From JALZAA01 sp035938395 (GTDB taxonomy: Bacteria > Actinomycetota > Acidimicrobiia > IMCC26256 > JACDBD01): 64,000 bases of DNA. The position numbers and the translations under genes were made by a program. Each line of letters begins with the position of its first letter. Positions within the stretch are counted from its first letter, which is position 1. A model generated the notes under the pieces. The model was given only the letters and a program-made list of their open reading frames with translations. It was not told the DNA's origin and did not search any database. Location: positions 1-64,000 of the forward strand of contig DASZGY010000080.1 of NCBI GenBank assembly GCA_035938395.1, written 5' to 3'. Positions 35,681 to 43,512 of this stretch are shown here, piece after piece.

Positions 35681-36916
35681 TCAGGCCGACGGGTTCTCGA
35701 GGACAAGTGCAACGCCCTGGCCCGAGCCGACGCACACGCCGAGCGCTCCGTAGCGAGCTCCTCGCTTGCGCAGCTCGGTTGCGAGCGTGAGCACGTATCG
35801 GGTACCGGACGACCCGAACGGGTGGCCAATGGCGACCGCGCCGCCGTTCGGGTTCAAGCGCTCGTCCGGAACCTGGAACCCGTCGAGCTGGTTGGGCAGC
35901 TCACGCAGGATCGCCACCGCGACCGCCGCGTACGCCTCGTGGATCTCCCACACATCGATCTGCTTCGGGGTGAGGCCGGCTCGGTCGAGCGCCTTCGGTA
36001 TCGCGAACGCCGGCGCGATCCCCATGATCCGAGGATCGAGTGCGTACGTCGCCGACGCGACCACGCGCGCAAGCGGCTCGACGTCGAGCTCGCCGGCCGC
36101 CTCGGCACTGGCGAGCACGACCGCGCTCGCACCGTCGTTCAGGGGCGAAGAGTTGCCGGCCGTCATCTGCGTGGTGTTCGGCTGTGCCGGGAGCGCCGCC
36201 AGCTTCTCCGCCGTCGTGTCGCCGCGGATGCTCTCGTCATGCTCGAACGTGCGCCCGGGCTGCCTTCGGCTTGCCGGGATCTCGACCGGACGGATCTCGA
36301 GCGCGAGCCGTCCCGAATCACGCGCCGCGGCTGCGTGTTGATGGGAGCGCAACGCGAAGGCGTCGATCTCTTCGCGGGACAGCTTGTATTCGTCGGCGAC
36401 GTTCTGCGCGGTCTGCATCATGTCGATGTACGCGTCTCTGGCGAGCAGCACAGGGTTCGGTGGGCCACCCGCGCCGGCCCACATCGTGTCGAGCATCAGT
36501 ACCGGACCGCGCGGCATGAACGGCGCGTCGCCCTTCATCAGCGCCCACCCCGATCGGGACATCGACTCGACCCCGCCCGCCAGGCCGACGCCGAGCTCGC
36601 CGGCGCGAATCGCGTGGGTGATCTGGATCGCGCACGTCAGTGAGGATGCGCAGAAGCGGTTGACGGTCGCGGCGGGGACAGAATCCGGGAAGCCGGCACC
36701 GAGCGCCGCCCAGCGCGCGATGTCGCCCATCCCCTCGTGTGCCACGTTGACACAACCTGCCGCGATGTCCTCGATCCGGTCCAGAGGGACCCCGACTCGC
36801 TCGCACGCCACGACCATCGTCTGGCCGAGCAGGTCGTCGGTGCGGATGTGCGACAGTGAGCCGCCGTAGCGTCCGACCGGGGTTCGCACGCCGCCGAGAA
36901 CGAAGGCATCAGTCAT
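35681..36916 (-). CDS. Thiolase (acetyl-CoA acetyltransferase family)
   Basis: A 411-residue thiolase. Catalytic Cys is in NRFCASSL near residue 89; the active histidine is in EIHEAYAAVAV (the usual N-E-A-F-A is I-H-E-A-Y-A here), and NGGAVAIGHPFGSSGTR is standard. The final cysteine loop reads CVGSGQG instead of the usual C-x-G-G-G-x-G, so one loop glycine is serine. It should cleave or form beta-ketoacyl-CoA. Gaps to its neighbours are 42-44 bp in the same orientation, consistent with an operon with the luciferase-like enzyme. Confidence 0.9.
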   Translation of the reverse strand: MTDAFVLGGVRTPVGRYGGSLSHIRTDDLLGQTMVVACERVGVPLDRIEDIAAGCVNVAHEGMGDIARWAALGAGFPDSVPAATVNRFCASSLTCAIQITHAIRAGELGVGLAGGVESMSRSGWALMKGDAPFMPRGPVLMLDTMWAGAGGPPNPVLLARDAYIDMMQTAQNVADEYKLSREEIDAFALRSHQHAAAARDSGRLALEIRPVEIPASRRQPGRTFEHDESIRGDTTAEKLAALPAQPNTTQMTAGNSSPLNDGASAVVLASAEAAGELDVEPLARVVASATYALDPRIMGIAPAFAIPKALDRAGLTPKQIDVWEIHEAYAAVAVAILRELPNQLDGFQVPDERLNPNGGAVAIGHPFGSSGTRYVLTLATELRKRGARYGALGVCVGSGQGVALVLENPSA

Positions 36917-36958
36917 CGTGATGGTTCTCCTCGACCGGAACTCTACCGACGCAGCCGA

Positions 36959-38032
36959 TCAACCCGCCTGGGCCGTGACTCGACCAGCTGCCGGCTCGCG
37001 ATCAGCCAGCAGGTCGCGAACACGCGGGATGACTTGCGTGCCGTAGAGATCGATGTTGGTCATGAGCGCGTCGTGGGAGAGGCCGCCCATCCCGTATTTC
37101 AAGTCGAAACGGGTCGCGCCGAGGTCCGGGAGATTCGCCGCGATCTTCTGGGCCACGGTCTCCGGGGACCCGACGTACAGCGCCCCTTGTGGTCCCACCT
37201 CGTAGTTGAAGGACTCCCTGCTGGGCACGGCGAACCCGCGGCTCTTGCTGACGCGGCGAATGACGTCGACGTAGCGCGGGAAGAACTCGTCGCGGGCCTG
37301 CTCGTCGGTCACGGCGATGTGACCGGGCGAGTGGACGCCGATGGGCCGAACCGGGTGCCCGAAGCTCTCCAGAGCCTGGTGGAACAGGTCGGAGAAACCT
37401 GCGAAGCGCGACGGGGGCCCGCCGATGATCGCGAGCATGAGCGAGAACCCGTACCGCGCGGCGCGGATGACCGACTCGGGACTGCCGCCAACGCCGATCC
37501 AGACGGGCAGAGGCGGGGATTCGACATGCGGTACGACGTCCTGGTCGCTCAGCGACGCTCGTGTCTTGCCTCGCCAGGAGACGGGTCCGCCCTTGACGAG
37601 CTCGGCGAAGAGATTGGTCTTCTCTTCGAAGAGCTCCTCGTAGTCGGCAAGGTGGTAGCCGAAGAGCGGGAAGGAGTCGACGCTGGAACCTCGCCCCAAG
37701 ATGACCTCCGCTCGCCCACCTGAGACGGCGTCGAGCGTGGAGTAGCGCTGGAACACCCGGACGGGATCGTCCGAGCTCAGGACCGTCACCGCCGACCCGA
37801 GGCGGATTCGGGTGGTGCGTGCGGCGATGGCCCCGAGGGCCACGTCGGCCGCGGACATCGGGAAGTCATCGGTGTGGTGTTCGCCGATCCCGAAGAAATC
37901 GACGCCGACCTGGTCGGCAAGGACGCCTTGTTCGACGACGTTCCGGATCGTCTGGGCATGCGAGAGTGGACGGTCGTCTTCGTCGTGCGTGACGTCGCCG
38001 AATGTGTCGAGGCCGAGCACGAGCGGAGTCAC
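36959..38032 (-). CDS. Luciferase-like (LLM class) flavin-dependent monooxygenase
   Basis: A 357-residue TIM-barrel flavoprotein from the GTG at 38032, one base after the YceI stop. Markers are LVLGLDTFGD, DFFGIGEHHTDDF (the family EHH), RIRLGSAVTVLSSDDPVRVFQRY, and RGSSVDSFPLFGY, with GVGGSPESVIRAARYG later. It uses FMN or F420 with molecular oxygen or as a dehydrogenase; the sequence does not decide between them. It is tightly coupled to YceI and followed by the thiolase. Confidence 0.88.
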   Translation of the reverse strand: MTPLVLGLDTFGDVTHDEDDRPLSHAQTIRNVVEQGVLADQVGVDFFGIGEHHTDDFPMSAADVALGAIAARTTRIRLGSAVTVLSSDDPVRVFQRYSTLDAVSGGRAEVILGRGSSVDSFPLFGYHLADYEELFEEKTNLFAELVKGGPVSWRGKTRASLSDQDVVPHVESPPLPVWIGVGGSPESVIRAARYGFSLMLAIIGGPPSRFAGFSDLFHQALESFGHPVRPIGVHSPGHIAVTDEQARDEFFPRYVDVIRRVSKSRGFAVPSRESFNYEVGPQGALYVGSPETVAQKIAANLPDLGATRFDLKYGMGGLSHDALMTNIDLYGTQVIPRVRDLLADREPAAGRVTAQAG

Positions 38033-38033
38033 G

Positions 38034-38624
38034 TCAAGACTCTCCGTCGTCGGACTGCTTGATCGCCTCGATCTCGAACTCGAGGCGCGCCTTCTTGCCC
38101 ACCAGGACACCGCCTGCTTCGACGGCCATGTTCCACGTCAGTCCAAAGTCCTCGCGATCGACCTCGGTGGTGGCCGAGAAGCCGGCCCGCCGGTCACCCA
38201 TCGGATCGGGTGTCCAGCCGTGATACTCGACCTCGAGGCTGACGCCGCGTGTGACGCCGTGGACCGTCAGATCACCGTGCACGAGGAAGCGTCCGGGCGA
38301 CTCCCCTTCGACTCTCGTGCTCTTGAACGTGATCTGCGGGTAGCGCTCGACGTCGAAGAAGTCGGGCGAACGCAAGTGCTCGTCACGCTTCTCGTCCCCG
38401 CTCTCGACACTGGCCGCGTCGATGTCGACCTCGACCCACGACCGGGCCGGGTCCTCGGCGACGTGGATCGTGCCGTTGACCTTCGTGAACCTGCCTCGGA
38501 CCTTGCTCACCATCAGGTGCCGGGCCACGAACTCGACGCTCGTGTGCACCGGGTCCAGCTGCCACTCGCCCGGGTCGGGCAGTGCGATCCCCTCGATCAC
38601 GCGGTCTTCTTGGATCTGGCTCAT
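38034..38624 (-). CDS. YceI family lipocalin-like protein
   Basis: A 196-residue protein from the ATG at 38624, with GGAGG seven bases upstream. The YceI fold is seen from WQLDPVHTSVEFVARHLMVSKVRG, through SPDFFDVERYPQITFKS and LTVHGVTRGVSLEV, to DREDFGLTWN. The family binds polyisoprenoid or other long lipids in a beta barrel. There is no signal peptide, so this member is cytoplasmic. It is the first gene of the run to 33876 and lies directly downstream of the promoter with two palindromic sites. Confidence 0.9.
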   Translation of the reverse strand: MSQIQEDRVIEGIALPDPGEWQLDPVHTSVEFVARHLMVSKVRGRFTKVNGTIHVAEDPARSWVEVDIDAASVESGDEKRDEHLRSPDFFDVERYPQITFKSTRVEGESPGRFLVHGDLTVHGVTRGVSLEVEYHGWTPDPMGDRRAGFSATTEVDREDFGLTWNMAVEAGGVLVGKKARLEFEIEAIKQSDDGES

Positions 38625-38644
38625 GGTCGTGTCCTCCGTTTTGA

Positions 38645-38683
38645 TGACACGTCCACAATATCCTCGTTTGGATGACGTGTCAA
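38645..38683 (-). promoter_or_regulatory. Promoter with two TGACnnGTCA operator-like sites
   Basis: On the minus strand a perfect -35 TTGACA (plus-strand TGTCAA, 38678-38683) is followed after 17 bp by the -10 TATTGT (plus-strand ACAATA, 38655-38660). The arms TGACACGTC (38645-38653) and GACGTGTCA (38674-38682) are exact reverse complements. Each half site is itself a TGACnnGTC palindrome, centred 28 bp apart; one overlaps the -35 and the other follows the -10. This is the arrangement expected for a repressor-controlled promoter. The leader to the YceI start is about 20 bases. Confidence 0.75.
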
Positions 38684-38779
38684 CAAACACTTCCGTTCAC
38701 GGTCAGGACGCCAACCGGACATTTCCCCCCCATGAGCCCACCTACCGGCCAGGCGCCTCAACGTGGAACTCGTCGCCGG

Positions 38780-40123
38780 TCATGCCGGTTCGGTCGCCTG
38801 TTCGGTGGTGGATTCGAGTGCGAGCTCGCCCGTGTTGACGTCGTACTCGAAGAGCTCCCCGTATCGACCCCAGTCGATCGCGATGTCGAGTTGGCGGCGC
38901 GCTTCCTCTTCGCTGAAGCCGCGCCGGAGCGTGTCGAGGAAGAAGGCCTCGGAGAGGCGACCGTCGATGCTCGCCGCAAGGGCGTTGCTGATCGAGCGTA
39001 CGAGGGGTGCGCGTTCGGAGGCTTGCCGGGCGAAGAGCTGTTTGGTGGTGAGGATGTCAGCGGTGACGAACTCGCGCCCGGAGTCTGTGACGATCAGGTC
39101 CGCGGTCTCGACGGTCGCCAGACCGAGCATCACGGCCCCGTCGACGAGCGGCAACAGGTCGTCCACCTCGAGGTTGAGATCGTGTGCGAGGGCAGGAAGG
39201 TCCTCCTCGCCGCCGCGGGCAACGAGGATCTCGAGCAGGCCGGCCACGCCGCCCACGCTGGCGTGGGGAAGCGGTTGCTCGGTGGGCGAGGGGCGCTCGA
39301 CGGTCGGCGTGGGCGGCGCGGTGATCGGCTCTTGGTCGCGGCCGGTCATGATGCGGTAGATCTCGTCGACGAGCTCCTCGAAGCCGGGAGCATGGCGCTC
39401 GCGGGGTCGTTGGAGGTCGACGGCGAGCTCGGCTTGGATGCGTCCCGGGTTGGAGCTCAAGACGAGGACGCGGTCGGCGAGCTGGACCGCTTCTTCGATG
39501 TTGTGCGTGACGATGAGCATGGCGCGGGTCGGGAAGTCGTCACGCTCCCAGAGAGCGAGCAGCTCGGTGCGCAGGTTCTCGGCGGTCAGGACGTCCAGGG
39601 CCGAGAATGGTTCGTCCATGAACAAAGCGTCCGGCTCGACGACGAGCGCGCGGGCAAAGCCGACGCGCTGGCGCATGCCGCCGGACAGCTCCTTCGGGTA
39701 GGCGGTCTCGAAGCCGTCGAGGCCGATGAGGTCGATGGCGCGTTCGGCGCGGTCGCGACGCTCCCCCGCCGGGACGCCGCGGGCTTCGAGCCCGAGCTCC
39801 ACGTTCTGTCGAACCGTCAACCACGGGAGCAGGGCGAAGGTCTGGAAGACCATCGCGATATGGGAAGTCGGGACGCGAAGCGGCTCCCCGCCGAAGAGGG
39901 CTCGCCCCGAGGTGGGTGCGATCAGTCCGGCGAGCAGGCGGAGCGTGGTCGACTTGCCTGAGCCCGACTTCCCGAGGAGCGCCACGATCTCGCCTTCGCG
40001 CAACTCGAAGCTCACGTCCTCGAGCACCGGCAGAGGCTTCCCGTCGGGTGTGGTGAATGCCTTGGTGAGGTGGTCGGCCGCGAGGATCACCTCTCGGTCG
40101 CCGCTGCGCAGTCGTGGGCTCAT
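38780..40123 (-). CDS. ABC transporter ATPase with AAA-associated C-terminal domain (NitT/TauT type)
   Basis: A 447-residue protein. Residues 1-250 are an ABC ATPase: Walker A GKSGSGKST, signature LSGGMRQRVGFARAL, Walker B ALFMDEPFSALD, switch THNIEEAV. A Pro/Thr-rich linker near 275-290 leads to a second domain (VAGLLEILVARGGEEDLPALAHDL to the end) matching the AAA-associated C-terminal domain found on ATPases paired with fused double permeases. It lies 49 bp after the permease gene on the same strand. No binding protein is nearby. The usual annotation would be nitrate/sulfonate/taurine import, but the divergent metal repressor suggests a metal-related role. Confidence 0.85.
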   Translation of the reverse strand: MSPRLRSGDREVILAADHLTKAFTTPDGKPLPVLEDVSFELREGEIVALLGKSGSGKSTTLRLLAGLIAPTSGRALFGGEPLRVPTSHIAMVFQTFALLPWLTVRQNVELGLEARGVPAGERRDRAERAIDLIGLDGFETAYPKELSGGMRQRVGFARALVVEPDALFMDEPFSALDVLTAENLRTELLALWERDDFPTRAMLIVTHNIEEAVQLADRVLVLSSNPGRIQAELAVDLQRPRERHAPGFEELVDEIYRIMTGRDQEPITAPPTPTVERPSPTEQPLPHASVGGVAGLLEILVARGGEEDLPALAHDLNLEVDDLLPLVDGAVMLGLATVETADLIVTDSGREFVTADILTTKQLFARQASERAPLVRSISNALAASIDGRLSEAFFLDTLRRGFSEEEARRQLDIAIDWGRYGELFEYDVNTGELALESTTEQATEPA

Positions 40124-40172
40124 GTCGGTTGCTCTCCGGTCGGGTGCGATCGTCGTGGCCGCAGCAGCCCGT

Positions 40173-41909
40173 TCACAGCGAGTACCTCGTCTCGGCGAGG
40201 TGGAAGAGGCGGCGCCAGACGAGCCGGTTCAGCCCGACGACGTAGACGCTCATCACGATGATGCCGGTGAGCACCTTGGCGAAGTCGCCGTTCGCGGTGG
40301 CTTCGGCGATGTAGGCGCCGAGGCCGGTGGCGAAAAGCGTGGTACTTCCGTAGGTCACGACCTCGGCGACGATGGACGCGTTCCAGGCGCCGCCGGCAGC
40401 CGTGATCCCGCCTGTGACGTAGAAGGGGAAGATGGCGGGCAGGATAAGCCGCCGCCATCGCTGCCAGCCGCGCACACCGAAGTTGTCCATCGCCTCGCGG
40501 AGATCGGATGGAATCGCCATGGCGCCGGCGATGGTGTTGAACAGGATGTACCACTGGGCGCCGAGCGCCATGAGCACGATGCCGCCCACGTTCAGGCTGA
40601 TGCTGGTGGCGATGAAGAACGCGGCGGCAAAAGGGAACAGGAAGTTGGCCGGGAACGAGGCGAGGACCTGCACGATGGGCTGCGCGTAACGCGCCAGGCG
40701 GGGTGAGAGCCCGATCTTGACGCCGATCGGCACCCAGATCAGGGTCGACGCCGCAACGACGATCACCACGCGCGCGAACGTGATGGCACCGAGCCAGAAG
40801 GCATGCGGAAACTCGCCGAGCCCGATCGTGTCCTGCACGTAGGCGAGCGCGGTCCACGCTCCCCACACAGCCACGCCGGCGACGGCGACGCCGAACACGG
40901 TATCGCCGGCCCGGCGGCGCCCCGGGCTCGTCGCGAGTGGACGATCGGCGGTACCGAAGGCACGCGTCCCGCGGTCGAGCCATCCTGTGACCGGACGCAT
41001 CGGCCGGCCGAGGAGATGCGGGACCTGCGACCGCCGGAGGGTGTCGAGCATGATGCTGCGGGGTGCCTCGGCGGCCTCGGTCTGTTCGTTGCGGAACTTC
41101 TCGGACCACGCGACGAGCGGCCGCCAGAACAGGAAGTTCACGGCGAGCACCATGATGATCATGACCCCGATCGCCAACAGCACCCTGCCCAGCTCGGACT
41201 GCTTGCTGGCGGTGGCGACGTAACTCCCGATTCCAGGCAGGGCGTAGGAGTGCCTGTTCACGGTGATGGCCTCGGACGCGGTCAGGAAGAACCATCCACC
41301 ACCGAAGCTCATCATCCCGTTCCAGACGAGGCCGATCATCGAGCCGGGGACGTCGAGCTTCCAGAAGCGTTGCCACTTCGTGAGGCGCATCACGCGAGCG
41401 GCTTCGTCGAGCTCGCGCGGTTGAGTGATGAGTGAGTGATAGAAGCTGAAGGTCAGGTTCCAGGCTTGGGACGTGAAGATCGCGAAGATCGACGCGCACT
41501 CCAACCCCAGCAAGGAGTGCGGGAACAAGGCGAGGAACGCGGTGACCGTGATCGAGAGGAAGCCGAGAATCGGCACCGACTGCAGGATGTCCAGCAGAGG
41601 AATCAGGACCTTCTCGGCGCGTCGGAGTCGAGCCGCCGCCGTCGCGTAGACGAGCGTGAAGCCCACCGAGAGGCCGAGAGCGATGAACATGCGCGACAAC
41701 GACCGCAACGCATAGCCCGGCAGTCGCGCCGGATCGGTCGACACCGACGCCTGTGCACGCGACGGCGTGAATGGCACGTTGACCGCTTGCCCCAGCCGGT
41801 ACACGCCGTAGAGCAGCCCGAGTACACCCGCGCCGACAATGAGGTCGACGAGGCGTAGCTGAGGGCGTCGCAGGACCCCACGGGTCGGAAACGGCCGAGA
41901 CACGGCCAT
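40173..41909 (-). CDS. ABC transporter permease with two fused transmembrane domains
   Basis: A 578-residue membrane protein with two BPD_transp_1 domains in tandem. The first carries the EAA loop DEAARVMRLTKWQRFWKLDVPG, the second REAMDNFGVRGWQRWRRLILPA; each binds one ATPase subunit. About ten to twelve hydrophobic helices are visible. The start has GAGGAGGTG eight bases upstream of the ATG at 41909. It pairs with the AAA-associated ATPase and starts 126 bp from the ArsR-type palindrome on the divergent side. Confidence 0.88.
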   Translation of the reverse strand: MAVSRPFPTRGVLRRPQLRLVDLIVGAGVLGLLYGVYRLGQAVNVPFTPSRAQASVSTDPARLPGYALRSLSRMFIALGLSVGFTLVYATAAARLRRAEKVLIPLLDILQSVPILGFLSITVTAFLALFPHSLLGLECASIFAIFTSQAWNLTFSFYHSLITQPRELDEAARVMRLTKWQRFWKLDVPGSMIGLVWNGMMSFGGGWFFLTASEAITVNRHSYALPGIGSYVATASKQSELGRVLLAIGVMIIMVLAVNFLFWRPLVAWSEKFRNEQTEAAEAPRSIMLDTLRRSQVPHLLGRPMRPVTGWLDRGTRAFGTADRPLATSPGRRRAGDTVFGVAVAGVAVWGAWTALAYVQDTIGLGEFPHAFWLGAITFARVVIVVAASTLIWVPIGVKIGLSPRLARYAQPIVQVLASFPANFLFPFAAAFFIATSISLNVGGIVLMALGAQWYILFNTIAGAMAIPSDLREAMDNFGVRGWQRWRRLILPAIFPFYVTGGITAAGGAWNASIVAEVVTYGSTTLFATGLGAYIAEATANGDFAKVLTGIIVMSVYVVGLNRLVWRRLFHLAETRYSL

Positions 41910-42035
41910 CGGGATTCACCTCCTCTCGGAACGAGCTCACCGACGCGCGCCGCGCCGGATTCTGCTGCGCTGCCGCTCGGCGCGCGACCTCGGCTGGATC
42001 TCGCCGGACCTCCGTGGCGGACGAGGGATGGTAAC

Positions 42036-42051
42036 ATGAACACCTCTTCAT
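42036..42051. promoter_or_regulatory. Candidate ArsR/SmtB-type operator palindrome
   Basis: ATGAACACCTCTTCAT is an inverted repeat of ATGAACA and TCTTCAT with a 2-bp centre; one position departs from perfect symmetry. It resembles the ATGAACAnnTGTTCAT class bound by zinc/cadmium ArsR-family repressors. It lies between the divergent permease gene (41909) and the ArsR gene (42084), so it could control both. Confidence 0.6.
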
Positions 42052-42083
42052 AGATCACGGGCAAAGGACCGGCGACCAGCCCA

Positions 42084-42443
42084 TTGACACCCGATTCAGG
42101 CAACCGAGTCGACGATGACCGGGCCGGCGATCACGTGGTGCTCATGGCCGACGTGTTCGCGATGCTCTCGGATCCGGGGCGCCTTCGGCTGCTGCTCGCG
42201 CTGCGGGAGGCTCCCGAGCGCAGCGTGTCCGATCTCGTGGACGACACCGGCATCGCCCAGTCCGCGGTTTCGCATGCGCTGCGTCTCTTGCGCGCTTACC
42301 GAGTCGTCGGTGTGCGCCGCGAAGGCCGCCGCGCGTACTACGCAATCACTGACGACCACGTGCGTCTTTTGCTCGACGCGACGCTCGAGCATCTGCGCAG
42401 CCATGACGCGCCCTCCGGCGAGCGTTCCCGCGATGCCAGCTGA
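42084..42443 (+). CDS. ArsR/SmtB-family metal-responsive repressor
   Basis: A winged-helix regulator, 119 residues from the TTG at 42084; a GTG at 42135 or ATG at 42144 are alternatives and none has a good ribosome site, so the start is open. The core DVFAMLSDPGRLRLLLALRE, DLVDDTGIAQSAVSHALRLLR and VVGVRREGRRAYYAI is classic. The last helix, DDHVRLLLDATLEHLRSHD, has D-x-H-x10-H, the alpha5 metal site of SmtB, CzrA and NmtR; the fourth ligand is shifted by one residue. That points to a zinc-, nickel- or cobalt-type sensor. The end overlaps the next gene by 11 bp. Confidence 0.85.
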   Translation: MTPDSGNRVDDDRAGDHVVLMADVFAMLSDPGRLRLLLALREAPERSVSDLVDDTGIAQSAVSHALRLLRAYRVVGVRREGRRAYYAITDDHVRLLLDATLEHLRSHDAPSGERSRDAS

Positions 42444-43512
42444 GCGCCGTCAGAACCAGCACGTCGAGACCGGGGATCAGCAGCACCCGTCCGGCCCACG
42501 AGCCTGGCTCGGTGAGATCTTCCGGCCGCACTCCCACGACGCCGCCGACTCGATCGACTCCGCGCTCGAGTCGTCGGAGCGCGGTATCAGGGCCGTGAAG
42601 ATCTCGTTCGGAGCGCTGCTCCTCACATCAGCTCTTCAGCTCGCCGTCATCGTCTTCTCGGGGTCCGTCGCACTCCTTGCCGACACCATCCACAACTTCG
42701 GCGATGCCCTTACCGCGGTCCCGTTGTTTCTCGCTTTCCGGCTCGCGCGCCGTCCCCCGACCCGCCGGTACACGTACGGCTACGGACGTGCTGAAGACGT
42801 CGCCGGTCTCTTCGTGATCGCGATGATCACGTTGTCGGCGGTCATCGCCGCGTACGAAGCACTCAGACGGCTGGCAGCTCCCCACGGAATCGACCACCTC
42901 GGTTGGGTCGCCGCCGCCGGTGTCGTCGGCTTCCTCGGGAACGAGCTCGTCGCGCGGTACCGGATTCACGAAGGGCGCGCCATAGGCTCCGCCGCTCTCG
43001 CCACCGACGGGTATCACGCCCGGACCGATGGGTTCACCTCGCTCGCGGTCGTACTCGGCGCCATCGGAGTGTGGCTCGGCTTCGACGCCGCCGACCCGAT
43101 CGCGGGACTCGTGATCTCCCTCGCCATCCTCGTCGTGCTCCGCACCGCAGTCATGGACATCCTGCGGCGACTCATGAACAGCGTCGATCCTCAACTTGTG
43201 GACCTCATCGAGCACGAAGCCGGCGACACCCCCGGCGTCCGCGCCGTGCACGACGTCCAGGTCCGCTGGGAAGGGCACCGCCTCCACGCCGAGCTCGACA
43301 TCGGCATCGACCCGGCGATGTCCCTCACCGAGGGCCACGACCTCGCTCACGACGTCGAAGACACGCTCATCCACCACATCGCACATCTGGACGCCGCATC
43401 GGTCCACGTCGAGCCCGAGGACAACACGGCTGCCGACGCCCATTCACGCGACCATCACCGCGCGTCAGCCGGAGATCGCCGTCCACAGGGCGATCGCGCC
43501 GAGTATCAGTAG
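42433..43512 (+). CDS. Cation diffusion facilitator (zinc-type efflux)
   Basis: A 359-residue CDF protein from the ATG at 42433, overlapping the ArsR stop. Transmembrane part: residues about 55-240 with site A ligands H87 and D91 (ADTIHNFGDAL) and H195 and D199 (DGYHARTDGF). The H-D-H-D set fits zinc-selective members (ZitB/ZnT) rather than manganese ones. A cytoplasmic domain follows (DVQVRWEGHRLHAELDIGID), with a His-rich end (DAHSRDHHRAS). Ion would be exchanged for protons and moved out. The stop overlaps the end of the convergent GDT1 gene by 48 bp. Confidence 0.9.
   Translation: MPAERRQNQHVETGDQQHPSGPRAWLGEIFRPHSHDAADSIDSALESSERGIRAVKISFGALLLTSALQLAVIVFSGSVALLADTIHNFGDALTAVPLFLAFRLARRPPTRRYTYGYGRAEDVAGLFVIAMITLSAVIAAYEALRRLAAPHGIDHLGWVAAAGVVGFLGNELVARYRIHEGRAIGSAALATDGYHARTDGFTSLAVVLGAIGVWLGFDAADPIAGLVISLAILVVLRTAVMDILRRLMNSVDPQLVDLIEHEAGDTPGVRAVHDVQVRWEGHRLHAELDIGIDPAMSLTEGHDLAHDVEDTLIHHIAHLDAASVHVEPEDNTAADAHSRDHHRASAGDRRPQGDRAEYQ

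Noticed and set aside
40120..42051. A 643-codon frame overlapping the ABC permease on the same strand in another phase
   Set aside because: Arg- and His-rich shadow composition; the 578-residue permease in the other frame has two clean membrane domains and a good ribosome site.
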